Assembly: GCF_900177415.1 (NCBI RefSeq)
Contig: NZ_FXAF01000008.1
Location: 479,433-543,432, forward strand
DNA: 64,000 nucleotides
Reading direction: 5' to 3'
From: Xaviernesmea oryzae
GTDB taxonomy: Bacteria > Pseudomonadota > Alphaproteobacteria > Rhizobiales > Rhizobiaceae
The notes under the pieces were generated by a model. That model was given only the letters and a program-made list of their open reading frames with translations, did no database searches and was not told where the DNA came from. Shown here piece by piece: positions 17,158 through 27,147 of this stretch (its first letter is position 1; each line of letters starts with the position of its first letter). The translations under genes and the position numbers were made by a program.

Positions 17158-18093
17158 TCAGCCCGCCAGGGGAAGGACAATGTCGAGATTCTGCATCCGA
17201 CCGATATGGTCCCACGGCGGCAGGTTGTAGAATTCATATCCACCATTGCCGTCGGGCAGGAATATCTCCCCCGATGTTGCGATCCAGTCGACACTGACGA
17301 ATTCGTACGTGCGGAATATTTCGGCGTAGGAACCCGCGTGCTTCGTCGAAACATAGCGGCCGGCCCGGAACTGCAGGGGCGACAGCGCGGTGTCATCGAT
17401 AGGAAAGCCCTGATCCACGACAGCGCAGTCGTAGCGCACCAGTTCTCCCGGCGTGATCAGCGGCGTATCGAGAATGATGCCGACTGGCCGTGCCTCGCCC
17501 ATCGGAAAGCCGATCCGCTTCAGGTACTCGCCGAATATCCGCCAGTTCTCCTCGACCAAGGCATAGGACCCATAAAAGCGCATGGCCAGAAGCCTCATTT
17601 CCGAGCGCCTGTCGATTTTCACGCGCGCCAGATCCGCCTTTTTTGGTTGCGGCCGCGCTGGCAGCACCTTCTGAGCCGCGACACGGTAATCCGAAGGCGT
17701 TGCCCCGAACTGTCTCTGGAAAGCGCGGATGAACGCCTCATGGCTGGCATAGCCGGCATTGAAGGCGATGTGCGTGATAGGCTGGTCGCTCATCTGCAGG
17801 TTCATCGCCGCTCGGTCGAGCCGTGTGCGGCGCATGTAGGCGCTTGGCGATTCTCCCATCACCTCCTGAAACAGCCGCTGGAAATGAAAGGGACTGAGCC
17901 CGAGATGACCCGAAACATCCCTCAGCGTCGTGGACGCGGCGGGAGTGCGCTCGATCATGCGCACGGCGCGTGCAATCCGTTGATGGTCCAGCATCCGAGG
18001 CGGGGGAGCCTTCCGCAACATGGACACGCCGTAGCCGGCGGGGGGCGGATCGTAAGCTAGAACCGGATCGGAATTTTCGAAATCGTCACTCAT
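17158..18093 (-). CDS. AraC-family regulator with GyrI-like effector domain
   Basis: A 311-residue regulator. The N-terminal AraC DNA-binding region (about 40-140) has both helix-turn-helix units: LRDVSGHLGLSPFHFQRLFQ and, after PSAYMRRTRLDRA, ITHIAFNAGYASHEAFIRAF. The C-terminal half (about 155-305) is a GyrI-like small-molecule binding domain, with VKIDRRSEMRLLAMRFYGSY at its start and WDHIGRMQNLDIVLPL at the end. This order (HTH first) is the Rob/SoxS-like type. I chose ATG 18093, which yields MSDDF; a start at 18132 adds 13 residues. It is divergent from the autotransporter gene and might control it. The ligand is unknown. Confidence 0.88.
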   Translation of the reverse strand: MSDDFENSDPVLAYDPPPAGYGVSMLRKAPPPRMLDHQRIARAVRMIERTPAASTTLRDVSGHLGLSPFHFQRLFQEVMGESPSAYMRRTRLDRAAMNLQMSDQPITHIAFNAGYASHEAFIRAFQRQFGATPSDYRVAAQKVLPARPQPKKADLARVKIDRRSEMRLLAMRFYGSYALVEENWRIFGEYLKRIGFPMGEARPVGIILDTPLITPGELVRYDCAVVDQGFPIDDTALSPLQFRAGRYVSTKHAGSYAEIFRTYEFVSVDWIATSGEIFLPDGNGGYEFYNLPPWDHIGRMQNLDIVLPLAG

Positions 18094-18228
18094 TGAAAAT
18101 GGCAAAGACCGCGGATGAATAAATGAAATCAACTTAGCTTCACCGCAAGCTTTATCAAGTCGGCCCGCGCGCTTTGAGTGTACAGAACCGAGGTCATTCG
18201 CAAAAATTTGAACCGCTGCGAGTTTTTC

Positions 18229-21200
18229 ATGCCGTTTCCCCTGCTCGGTTGTCGCGCCCTCACGTTTCCGCAGCTATTCGAGAGGCCGGCGAGCCGCGGC
18301 AGCCGATATACGAACGCTGCCACGTGCAGCATGTTTTTGCTGCAGTCCCTGTTCGGTCCGCTTTGTCTGTTTCTTCTTTCGGCGATCACGTTGATGGGTG
18401 CGGCAACCTCTTCTGCGCAGTCCGCCCCGTTCGTGACCTCCGTCTCTGCGCCCGCCAATGGATATTATCACGGCGGAGATAGTCTGATCTTTGCCGTAGG
18501 GTTCAGCGAAAACGTCATCTTGAGCGGCGCACCCAGTATCGCCTTGGCTGTCGGCAGCACATTGCGTCAGGCCAACTACTTCGCTGGCAGCGGGACCAAC
18601 TCGCTTCTGTTCGCATACGTGGTCCAGCCCGGAGACGTTGACCTGGACGGAGTGTCGCTCGGGGCCCTCAATCTGAACGGCGGCGCCATCCAGAATGCCG
18701 GAGGGGACGCGGCCGACACCACCCTCAACGGTATCGCGCCGACGGCCGGCGTCCTGGTCGACACGCTCGGACCGACCGCCGTGACGGCTGTCGTCGGCGC
18801 ACCGCCGTCGAACGCCACGCAGGTGACATTCCAGATCGTGTTTTCCAAAACCGTGACCGGCTTCACGATCGCGGACATGATCCTGGCTACGACTGGAACC
18901 GCCGCCGGGACGCTGTCCAACCTTTCGACGGCCGACAACATCACCTACACGGTGGTAGCGCAGAACATTTCCGGCGCAGGCACGCTACGTGTGGATATTG
19001 CGGGCGGCGCCGTCGTCGATGCCGCCGGCAATACAAACACGGCGGTAACAGGATCGCCTTGGACGGTCGGCGCCGGGGTGCCGGGAGCGCCGACGATCGG
19101 TTCGGTGACCGCCGGAAACGGTCAGGTGACAGTTGCTTTCACGCCGCCAGCCTCGAACGGCGGCGCGGCGATCACCGGCTATACCGTGACCTCAAGTCCC
19201 GGTGGGTTCACGGCCAGCGGCAGCAGCTCGCCGATCACCGTGATGGGTCTCACGAACGGCACGCCGTATACTTTCACTGTGACGGCAACGAATTCGGTCG
19301 GTATCGGCAGCGCCTCCGCAGCATCGAGTTCCGTGACACCGGCTGCCGTGCCAGGCGCGCCGACGATCGGGTCGGCCACCGCCGGAAACGGTCAGGCCCT
19401 TGTTGCCTTCTCAGCGCCTTCATCTAACGGCGGGGCGGCCATTATTAGCTATACGGTAACTTCAAGCCCCGGCGGTCTTACGGGAACTGGCGGTGCTTCG
19501 CCGATCGTGGTGGCCGGCCTTACCAATGGCACCTCTTACACCTTCACGGTGACCGCGACCAACAGCATCGGAACGGGCTCGGCCTCGGCAGCCTCAAATT
19601 CGATAACACCGGTCGCACCACTTCAGGCTCCGATTGCAGGCAATGTCTCGGCAAATGTTGCCGCCAACTCCTCGGCCAATCCGGTGACGCTTGCCCTGTC
19701 CGGCGGCGCCGCGACTTCAGTTGCCGTGGCAACGGGGCCGGCCCATGGCACCGCCACGGCCTCGGACACCGCGATAACCTATACACCGACATCAGGCTAC
19801 AGCGGATCGGACAGCTTCACCTATACCGCGAGCAATGCCGTTGGCACCTCTGCGCCGGCAACCGTCAGCGTGACGATCTCGGCGCCGACCCTCAGCTTCT
19901 CGCCGCCGAGTGGCACATTGCCGGCTGGCGTCGTTAACATCTTCTATAGTCAGACGATCGCGGCGTCAGGTGGCACCGACCCCTATGGCTACAGCGTCAA
20001 CGGCGCCCTGCCTGCGGGCCTGTCGCTCAACCACGCCACGGGCGCTATCACCGGCACGCCGGTAACGGCTGGAAGCTACGGCTTTTCCATCAGCGCCACC
20101 GATGCCAACAATGCCACAAGCTCGGCGGCCTATACGATCGCCATTGCGCCATCGGCTGCCAACTTTACCTTCTCGCCGGCAGGCGGCGCGCTACCACAGG
20201 CCATGGCCGGCGAGGCCTACAGCCAGCAGATCGCCGCAACCGGCGGCGTCGGAACCACGATCTACAGCGTGGCCTCCGGTACGATGCCGGACGGTCTGGC
20301 GCTCAACATCTCCACCGGCCAGCTCACCGGTCCGCTCGCAACTGGCACACAAGGGGACTACAGCTTCTCTATCCAGGTCAGGGACAGCAATGGATCAACG
20401 GGTACCGCAGCCTATACACTGAAGGTCGGCGCTCAGGCCGTGACCGTTGCCAACCAGACCATCGATGTCCCCGAGGGCTCAACACCGCCCGATGTCTATC
20501 TGAACCGCGGGGCCACGGGTGGTCCCTTTACCGGAGCCGTGCTTGCCTTTGCGGAACCGCCGAATGCGGGCACGGCGACGATCATTCAGGGTCAGCTGGC
20601 GCAAGCGGGTCTGGCGGCCGGTCCGATCGGTTGGTACCTGCACTATACGCCAAACCCGGCCTATTCCGGCCAGGTCCGTGTCGGCTTCAGACTCGTCAGC
20701 GCGCTCGGAACCTCCAATGTCGGCATCATCACCTACAATATCCGCTATGACGCTGCAAAGGTTGCCGAAGACATCGACAATCTCGTCCATGGCTTCGTCC
20801 AATCCAGGCAGAACATGATCGCCAACACGATCGAGGTGCCCGGCCTCCTGCAGCGCCGGCAGATGGAGAAGGCGACTGATCCGATCATCACGCGCATGTC
20901 ACCCTCGGAACAGGGCATAACGCTTGGCTTTTCCACCAGCTTGGCGCAGATGCGGGCCGGCGGTGGCGACAACGATGCCGGCTCCTCGCCGCTCAACCTC
21001 TGGATCAGCGGTGCGTTCCTCATGCATGAAGATAGGAGCCAGAAGGACAGCACCAGCAAGTGGGGCAGCTTCGGCATGGTCAACATGGGCGTCGATTATC
21101 TCTTCTCGGAAAAGGCCTTGGTTGGCGTGTCCTTCCATTACGACCGCATGACCGATCCGACCGACCAGGATGCCGAGCTGACCGGCAATGGCTGGCTGGC

Positions 21201-21735
21201 GGGCCCCTACGCCTCGCTGGAACTGGGCAAGGGCGTGTTCTGGAACGGCAGCCTGCGCTATGGCGGATCGAGCAACACCATCAACACCCAGTTTTGGGAC
21301 GGCGGCTTCAAGACGACGCGCTGGATGGCCGACACCGCGATCGAGGGGCAATGGGACCTCGACGAAACAACGACGATCTCCCCGAAGCTCAGGGCCGTCT
21401 ACTTCTCGGAAAAGGTCGACAACTACACGGTGAAGAACAATTCGGGCGACGCCATCACCATCGATGGCTTCAACGAGGACCAGTTCCGCATGAGTTTAGG
21501 CGCCGAGATCGCCCGCTCGTTCACCATGGAGAGTGGAGCAAAGCTGACGCCGAAGTTCGGTATGACGGGCGGCTTCTCCGGGCTTGACGGTTCGGGGGCA
21601 TTCGGAGCTGTGACAGCTGGCATGAGCCTGCAGACGGCAAGCTTCTGGATGCTTGACACCAGCTTGCTCTTTAACATCGAAGGCGACGAACAGACATCTG
21701 TCGGCGCAAAAGTCGCGGCGTCCAAGAAGTTTTGA
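18229..21735 (+). CDS. Autotransporter adhesin with fibronectin III and Ig-like passenger
   Basis: About 1168 residues. The signal peptide is the hydrophobic run after MFLLQSLFGPLC, ending at SSAQSA, so ATG 18331 is an alternative start; the longer start at 18229 would give an extended signal. The passenger has two nearly identical fibronectin type III modules (19078-19617), a cadherin-like module (SGSDSFTYTASNAVG), and two putative Ig (He_PIG) modules with LPAGLSLNHATGAITGTP. The last 260 residues form an autotransporter beta-barrel (PLNLWISGAF onward) ending in phenylalanine, as outer-membrane barrels do. It probably sits on the cell surface and mediates attachment. Divergent from an AraC regulator. 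Confidence 0.88.
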   Translation: MPFPLLGCRALTFPQLFERPASRGSRYTNAATCSMFLLQSLFGPLCLFLLSAITLMGAATSSAQSAPFVTSVSAPANGYYHGGDSLIFAVGFSENVILSGAPSIALAVGSTLRQANYFAGSGTNSLLFAYVVQPGDVDLDGVSLGALNLNGGAIQNAGGDAADTTLNGIAPTAGVLVDTLGPTAVTAVVGAPPSNATQVTFQIVFSKTVTGFTIADMILATTGTAAGTLSNLSTADNITYTVVAQNISGAGTLRVDIAGGAVVDAAGNTNTAVTGSPWTVGAGVPGAPTIGSVTAGNGQVTVAFTPPASNGGAAITGYTVTSSPGGFTASGSSSPITVMGLTNGTPYTFTVTATNSVGIGSASAASSSVTPAAVPGAPTIGSATAGNGQALVAFSAPSSNGGAAIISYTVTSSPGGLTGTGGASPIVVAGLTNGTSYTFTVTATNSIGTGSASAASNSITPVAPLQAPIAGNVSANVAANSSANPVTLALSGGAATSVAVATGPAHGTATASDTAITYTPTSGYSGSDSFTYTASNAVGTSAPATVSVTISAPTLSFSPPSGTLPAGVVNIFYSQTIAASGGTDPYGYSVNGALPAGLSLNHATGAITGTPVTAGSYGFSISATDANNATSSAAYTIAIAPSAANFTFSPAGGALPQAMAGEAYSQQIAATGGVGTTIYSVASGTMPDGLALNISTGQLTGPLATGTQGDYSFSIQVRDSNGSTGTAAYTLKVGAQAVTVANQTIDVPEGSTPPDVYLNRGATGGPFTGAVLAFAEPPNAGTATIIQGQLAQAGLAAGPIGWYLHYTPNPAYSGQVRVGFRLVSALGTSNVGIITYNIRYDAAKVAEDIDNLVHGFVQSRQNMIANTIEVPGLLQRRQMEKATDPIITRMSPSEQGITLGFSTSLAQMRAGGGDNDAGSSPLNLWISGAFLMHEDRSQKDSTSKWGSFGMVNMGVDYLFSEKALVGVSFHYDRMTDPTDQDAELTGNGWLAGPYASLELGKGVFWNGSLRYGGSSNTINTQFWDGGFKTTRWMADTAIEGQWDLDETTTISPKLRAVYFSEKVDNYTVKNNSGDAITIDGFNEDQFRMSLGAEIARSFTMESGAKLTPKFGMTGGFSGLDGSGAFGAVTAGMSLQTASFWMLDTSLLFNIEGDEQTSVGAKVAASKKF
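19078..19617 (+). repeat. Two tandem 270-bp repeats encoding fibronectin III modules
   Basis: Units at 19078-19347 and 19348-19617 both begin with VPGAPTIGS and encode 90 residues each, with about four in five residues the same. Exact unit length and high similarity indicate an internal duplication, a place where repeat number could vary between strains. Confidence 0.85.
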
Positions 21736-21738
21736 GGT

Positions 21739-22917
21739 GAATTATCGAATGAGGAGCGGTATCTCGATCAGCAGGGCCTTGCGGATCTTCGCGAGCTCGG
21801 TATGACGAGCGGGGCACCGCTCGAACCCGTCCGGCTATCGATCGACATCCGCGTCCAGACCATCGTGCGCGGTGTCGCCGCCAAGGCGATGGAGTCGTAC
21901 CAGGCGGAGCCGGCCGGCGCGGCAATTATCGACGTGGATGCCGGCGAGGTCCTAGCGATGGCCTCGGTCCCGGACTACAATCCGAACGAGCCTTCGCGGA
22001 CCCTGCCCGACGGCAGCGTCGACAAGGAGTACGAGAAGGGCTGGTTCAACAGGATGAGCAGCGCGACCTTGGAGATGGGATCGACATTCAAGAGCTTCAC
22101 CCCGGCAGTGGGACTCGATGTCGGAAAGATCAATCTGAACACGGTGGTTGACGCATCACGCCCGATCCGCATGGGCGGGTTCACCATCAAGGACTTCAAG
22201 GGCAAGAACAGGGCGCTGACCATCCCGGAGGTCTTCCAGTATTCCTCAAACATAGGCACAGCCGCCGTCGCGGACCGAGTGGGTATCGAAGGGCATCAGG
22301 AATTCCTGACGAGGCTAGGCCTTCTTTGGAAGATGGAGACCGAGATGCCCAGTGTCACGACACCCACGTAGCCGCGAACATGGGAGAAGATCAACTCGGT
22401 GACGATCTCGTTTGGTCATGGGGTTGCGACGACACCACTCCAGACGGCGGTGACGGCCGCTTCTCTCATCAATGGGGGCAAGCTGCTTCCACCGACCTTC
22501 CTGCGCCGCCGTTCTCCCGAGGAAGCAGCCGGGCTGGCGAAAGTGGTGGTCAAGGAATTCACGAGCGCCGACATGCGCTACCTGTTCGCGTGGAAGGGCC
22601 TGAAGGGATCCGGACGGGGAGCGCAGGTCGAGGGCTTCAATGTCGGCGGAAAGACCGGCACCGCGGACAAAGTCATCAACGGGCGCTACGCAGGCAACAT
22701 CAACTTCAACGCGTTCGTCGCGGCCTTCCCGATGGACAAGCCAAAGTACACCGTCCTCGGCATCATCGACGCCCCGAAAACCGGAGAGCACGGAGGCCGC
22801 ACCGCTGCCTCGACAGCGGCTCCGATGGTGAAGCAGATCATCTCACGTTCTGCTCCGCCACTCGGGGTGAAGCCTCGCTTTGGGAATGGAGAGAGATACC
22901 TGCTGGCTGACTATTAG
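21739..22917 (+). pseudogene. Truncated ftsI/PBP-type transpeptidase pseudogene
   Basis: Encodes the transpeptidase domain of a class B penicillin-binding protein. The active-site SxxK is STFK, the SxN motif is SSN in YSSNIGTA and the KTG motif is in GGKTGTADK. The N-terminal dimerisation and membrane anchor regions are missing: homology begins near 21748 (NEERYLDQQGLADL) directly after the autotransporter stop, in the same frame. An in-frame TAG at 22369-22371 divides the catalytic domain between SSN and KTG; the frame reopens at once with PRTWEKINSVTISFGHG. Both defects make a working enzyme unlikely. The intact chromosomal copy is presumably elsewhere. Confidence 0.85.
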
Positions 22918-23661
22918 CTAGATGGAAGTTTGGGGCGAAAGGCGAAGTCGTCCAGACCTGACGTTCGCTGAGTTTGCCTGCTAACGTTTCTATCTTGTTG
23001 AAACTACGTAGTTATCGGACGTTTTGTTTGGCAGCGGGCGCGGCGGTTCTAAGCGAAAATGGTGGCAATAAGCGCCGCCGCTTGCTACGGTTCTGTATGG
23101 CGCTCACGCGCGCGAATCGCTTCCGATCCACACCCAAGTTACCCGCCGGCTCCCGGCTGGGCGCGGCTTCCTGTCGGCGGCGAAGTCCTTGGCGACGCAA
23201 GTTATTCTACCGACGCGGCGCTGACCGGGGTTGCAGAGGGTAGGCCAAGTGCGGGTGACGTCGTTCTTCGGCGTTAGATTCTAGGAAGCGTGGACCGCGA
23301 CCAGCGCTCTGCGAGAGTGTGGTTGTACAAGATGCAATCAATCAATCTCCTGAAGGCGCCCCATGCAAGCTCCCCACTGTGATTGATCTGGCGCCCTCGG
23401 AGAATCGTCACAGTTCGAGCAGTTCAGCCAACGACCGGCTAACGCGGTCGAGCCGGACGATCGCGAGAGTGTCGCCTGCACGAGTATAGGCAATGAGATC
23501 CGCTAAACCGGGTCGGTCCATGCTCTTGCCGGACTTCACATCCGTGAACACCTTGATCGCGCCTGATCATCCGCAGGTAAAAATTATATACGCTCTTAAG
23601 AAAGACTACGTTTTTCCCGTTTAGGATGCGTATGACTAGACCTTGCCCAATGGAGGCGGCA
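22918..23661. other. Gap with a recombinase scrap but no intact gene
   Basis: Between the PBP pseudogene and the GGDEF gene only a serine-recombinase fragment at 23408-23563 is recognisable. The rest has short frames with no family resemblance and looks like degraded mobile DNA. Confidence 0.55.
23408..23563 (-). pseudogene. Serine recombinase (resolvase) N-terminal-domain fragment
   Basis: On the minus strand 51 codons read as the later part of a resolvase catalytic domain: KVFTDVKSGKSMDRPGL, then RAGDTLAIVRLDRVSRSLAE, ending LLEL and stop. This matches the Tn3-type resolvase R-L-D-R-x-S/R motif. The catalytic serine region and the DNA-binding tail are missing, so this is a remnant of a transposon or integrated element. 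Confidence 0.75.
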
Positions 23662-25098
23662 ATGAATGGGAGCTTGCGATCACCTACTTCTGAAGGTGCC
23701 GACCGACGCAATGCCGCCCTCTCCGAGTCGCTAGTACTGGCGGCAGTCATCTTTGCAGCTTGTCTATTCGGGATCTACACGCGGCCTCTAGGATTTCTTG
23801 CCAATGTATGGCCCGCCAATGCAATCATGCTTGGCCTTCTGCTTCGCAGGCCTGCCATGGCCAGTCTCCCGGGCTGGCTGGCCGCGGGTGCCGCCTATAT
23901 GGCTGCAGATCTCCTGACCGGCTCCACACTGGTCAAAGCTCTTCTGCTCAACGGCGCCAACATGGTGGGCATAGGCGCCGCCTATGCGATCTGTGTTCGG
24001 CTTCCTAAATCAAAGCTGCGCATGGAGCATCCGGCATCGCTGCTTGACATAGCGCTTGCATCTGCGGTCGGGGCGGCCGCTGCCGGTATCGTTGGAGGGT
24101 TTGCCAATCCGATTCTGTTTGGCGGCGGTGTCGTATCCGGCTGGACGTTCTGGTTCGCGACCGAATTCGTCAACTATGTCACAATCTTGCCTGTCATCCT
24201 GTCTGCGCCACGGCGCGGGACGGTGCTACCCAAATGGGAGGAAGTCCAACCGCAAATCTCGTCACGACTCGCTCTTCCGGTGCTGGCGGTGTTGTTTTCG
24301 GGCTTGGCGGCCATGGTTATCGGGGGACCCGGCGCAATCGCCTTTCCCGTTCCCGCGTTGCTATGGTGCGGCCTCGTCTATCCGGTATTTCCTACCGCTT
24401 TGCTGACGCTGCTTTTCGGCCTCTGGTCGTTGGCGATCATTTCAACGACGTATCTTCCGGGCGCACAAGGCCTCTACGACGAGACTGCGCTCATCTCAGT
24501 CAGACTGGCAGCGTCTCTCATCGCAATCGGCCCGATAATGCTCGCCGTTGTCATGCAAAACCGCAAGGAACTGCTTTCCAGACTGCATCATCTCGCCACG
24601 CACGACCAGTTGACCGGAGCAGCAAACCGGCATGCTTTCCTTGAAAACGCCCGGAAGCTTGTGGCAGGAAATACGCCTGTAGCGGTGCTCATGATCGATC
24701 TTGATCATTTCAAGGCGGTGAACGACACCTACGGACACGCGGCCGGAGACGAGGTTCTGTCGGCCTTTGCTCAGCGTGTCCGTGCCTGTCTTCGTCCAGG
24801 CGATGCATTCGGCCGCGTCGGTGGCGAGGAGTTTGCGGCGGTCATTCCCAAATGCCCCAAACCCGATGCTTTCCAGATAACGACGCGCATCCGAGAGGCT
24901 GTGAGCGGAACCCCGATCAGTCTAAGTGATGGTCGGCTTATAAAACTGACAGCCAGTATCGGTTTTTCGCTTTCGCCGGAAACAGAACCACTTGGCATTG
25001 AGCGCCTGCTGGCCAGCGCCGACGCGGCGCTCTACCGAGCCAAGGCTCATGGACGAGACAGAGTGGAAATCTGGGAGCTGGCTGTTCCGACCGGCTGA
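23662..25098 (+). CDS. Diguanylate cyclase with MASE1-like membrane sensor
   Basis: A 478-residue inner-membrane protein. Residues about 15-300 hold eight or so hydrophobic segments of MASE1 type (FLANVWPANAIMLGLLLR near 46-63). The C-terminal GGDEF domain has DLDHFKAVNDTYGHAAGDE near 350-368, the active site GGEEF and, five residues before it, the inhibitory site RPGD. It thus should make cyclic-di-GMP with product inhibition. I chose ATG 23662 because GGAGG at 23652-23656 is ideally placed; in-frame ATGs at 23626 and 23632 would add 10-12 residues. Neighbours are debris, so it appears monocistronic. Likely role is control of motility or biofilm. Confidence 0.9.
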   Translation: MNGSLRSPTSEGADRRNAALSESLVLAAVIFAACLFGIYTRPLGFLANVWPANAIMLGLLLRRPAMASLPGWLAAGAAYMAADLLTGSTLVKALLLNGANMVGIGAAYAICVRLPKSKLRMEHPASLLDIALASAVGAAAAGIVGGFANPILFGGGVVSGWTFWFATEFVNYVTILPVILSAPRRGTVLPKWEEVQPQISSRLALPVLAVLFSGLAAMVIGGPGAIAFPVPALLWCGLVYPVFPTALLTLLFGLWSLAIISTTYLPGAQGLYDETALISVRLAASLIAIGPIMLAVVMQNRKELLSRLHHLATHDQLTGAANRHAFLENARKLVAGNTPVAVLMIDLDHFKAVNDTYGHAAGDEVLSAFAQRVRACLRPGDAFGRVGGEEFAAVIPKCPKPDAFQITTRIREAVSGTPISLSDGRLIKLTASIGFSLSPETEPLGIERLLASADAALYRAKAHGRDRVEIWELAVPTG

Positions 25099-25230
25099 GG
25101 GCGCGGTTCGACCCGAAAACCCGCCATCGCACCGGTTTTCAGGATGTGCAGGATGCCACTGATAACACGCCGGTCATCGACCGGAGGTTGTCCGGTTGGC
25201 TTTTTGGCAAATGCGGCTCCATTGCCGCTC
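25097..25230 (-). pseudogene. IS5-type transposase N-terminal fragment
   Basis: On the minus strand the frame contains PPVDDRRVISGILHILKTGA, the conserved N-terminal segment of IS5-family (IS427-like) transposases, after which the text loses the expected W-x-D-x-P. The frame then runs into the 3' end of the cyclase gene. No terminal repeats were located. A scrap of a lost element. Confidence 0.6.
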
Positions 25231-25329
25231 AGATCGCGCACGGTTGTCTCCACGCCCCATAACCATTCCCATACAGAATCATTCAATCTTGACAAGAATT
25301 TAAATAAGTCCCCTGCCTAGCAGGACTCA

Positions 25330-26247
25330 TCATAGAAGCTTGCGCTTCAGCAGCGCCTCGAGCCAGTCGGCAAAGACCTGCAATCGCCGCGAGAGATGCT
25401 GGCGATGCGGATAAAGCAGGGTCATGGGCATCGGCTCCGCGCGGTATGAGGACATCGCCTCGACGAGCTCGCCCACTTCAAGATGGTGCCGAACGTCATA
25501 GGCAGGAATCTGGATCAAGCCGAGACCTGCCAGGCAGCAGGCGATATAGGCTTCGGCGCTGTTGACGGTGACGCGGCCTCGCAGCGGCATGGTGCGCAGC
25601 TTGCCATCCTCGATCCATTCCCAGTCCTCGACCCGGCCGCTGGAGGGCGAGGCATAGTTGACGGCAAAGTGGGCGCCGAGATCGTTGGGACTTTCAGGGA
25701 CGCCATGGCGCTTCAGATAGGCGGGGCTAGCGACATTGATCAGCGCCAGCTTGCCGATCGGCCGCGCTATCAAGCCGGAGTCATTCAGGGCCCCGACCCG
25801 CAGCACACAGTCCACGCTGTCCTCCACGAGATCCACCGCGCGGTCGGTGACGCCGAGATCGACGTCGATTTGAGGATAACGGTCGAGGAATTCAGGAAGC
25901 GCCGGCGCGATGATGAGCCGCCCGATCCGACCGGGAACGTCGACCTTCAGTCTGCCGGACGGTTGCGCCGCCGTCTGCCGGAACAGGTTTTCCGTGTCCT
26001 CGACCTCGGCGATGACCCGCTGGCAACGCTCGTAGAAGGCGGTGCCATCCTGGGTCGGTGAGACGCGACGCGTGGTGCGATGGAGCAGCCGCGCGCCGAC
26101 GCGTCCCTCGAGGTCCTGCACCGCCGCCGACACGGACGAGCGTGGGATGCCGAGGGTGTCGGCGGCACGGGTGAAGCTCGCGCACTCGACGACGCGGGAG
26201 AAAATACGGAACAGGTCGATACGGTCCAAGCGGGGCGGCAACTCCAT
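25330..26247 (-). CDS. LysR-family transcriptional regulator
   Basis: A 305-residue LysR regulator. The N-terminal winged HTH is clear (LFRIFSRVVECASFTRAADT at about 12-31, then SSVSAAVQDLEGRVGARLLHRTTR). The C-terminal substrate-binding domain follows from about residue 95. I chose ATG 26247 (MELPPRL), which keeps the usual short N-terminus; a start at 26298 would add 17 residues. It is divergent from the SDR gene with a 122-base gap, and by the usual LysR arrangement probably regulates that gene. The inducer is unknown. Confidence 0.92.
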   Translation of the reverse strand: MELPPRLDRIDLFRIFSRVVECASFTRAADTLGIPRSSVSAAVQDLEGRVGARLLHRTTRRVSPTQDGTAFYERCQRVIAEVEDTENLFRQTAAQPSGRLKVDVPGRIGRLIIAPALPEFLDRYPQIDVDLGVTDRAVDLVEDSVDCVLRVGALNDSGLIARPIGKLALINVASPAYLKRHGVPESPNDLGAHFAVNYASPSSGRVEDWEWIEDGKLRTMPLRGRVTVNSAEAYIACCLAGLGLIQIPAYDVRHHLEVGELVEAMSSYRAEPMPMTLLYPHRQHLSRRLQVFADWLEALLKRKLL

Positions 26248-26369
26248 TGCACGGATTTTCTGACAAGTGATGTCAGAATGATCGTCTTTATCGTGCAATC
26301 ATAAACAGTATCTTCCTTTCATGAAAGCGGCCGCCGGTGTGGTCGCCCCACTGGCAAAGGAGGCCACCC

Positions 26370-27143
26370 ATGACTGACCACAGCATCAAGGGCAAAAGCG
26401 TCATTATCGCCGGCGGCGCGAAGAACCTCGGCGGGCTGATCGCCCGCGATTTCGCCGAGCACGGCGCGAAGGCGATCGCGATCCACTACAACAGGGCGGC
26501 CAGCAAGGCCGATGCGGATGCCACCGTCGCCGCCATCAAGGCCGCGGGTGCAGAGGCCGTTGCCTTCCAGGCCGATCTCACCACGGCCGGCGCCATGGAA
26601 AAGCTCTTTGCCGACACTGTCGCCGCCATCGGCAAGCCGGACATCGCCATCAACACCGTCGGCAAGGTGCTGAAGAAGCCGATGGTCGAGATCTCGGAAG
26701 CCGAATATGACGAGATGAGCGCGGTCAACGCCAAGTCGGCCTTCTTCTTCATCAAGGAAGCTGGAAAGCACCTCAACGACAACGGCAAGATCTGCACGCT
26801 CGTGACGTCGCTGCTCGGCGCCTTCACGCCCTTCTACGCCGCCTATGCCGGCACCAAGGCGCCGGTGGAGCACTTCACCCGTGCGGCCTCTAAGGAATTC
26901 GGTGAGCGCGGCATCTCGGTGACGGCGATCGGGCCGGGTCCCATGGACACACCCTTCTTCTATCCGGCCGAGGGCGCGGACGCGGTCGCCTACCACAAGA
27001 CGGCGGCAGCGCTGTCGAAGTTCTCGAAAACGGGCCTCACCGACATCGAGGACATCGTCCCCTACATCCGCTTCATGGTCTCGGAAGGCTGGTGGATGAC
27101 CGGCCAGACCATCCTCGTCAACGGCGGTTATACGACCAAGTGA
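26370..27143 (+). CDS. Short-chain dehydrogenase/reductase (SDR)
   Basis: A 257-residue SDR oxidoreductase. The N-terminal cofactor motif is GGAKNLGG (about 14-21), a variant of TGxxxGxG. An NTVG segment replaces NNAG near 95-98 and the catalytic pair YAAYAGTK lies near 163-170, with Ser upstream in VTSLLG. It ends with WWMTGQTILVNGGYT, typical of classical SDRs. AAGGAGG at 26356-26362 is a strong ribosome site before ATG 26370. It is divergent from a LysR gene and followed by a perfect hairpin. The substrate cannot be told from sequence. Confidence 0.92.
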   Translation: MTDHSIKGKSVIIAGGAKNLGGLIARDFAEHGAKAIAIHYNRAASKADADATVAAIKAAGAEAVAFQADLTTAGAMEKLFADTVAAIGKPDIAINTVGKVLKKPMVEISEAEYDEMSAVNAKSAFFFIKEAGKHLNDNGKICTLVTSLLGAFTPFYAAYAGTKAPVEHFTRAASKEFGERGISVTAIGPGPMDTPFFYPAEGADAVAYHKTAAALSKFSKTGLTDIEDIVPYIRFMVSEGWWMTGQTILVNGGYTTK

Positions 27144-27147
27144 GCGT

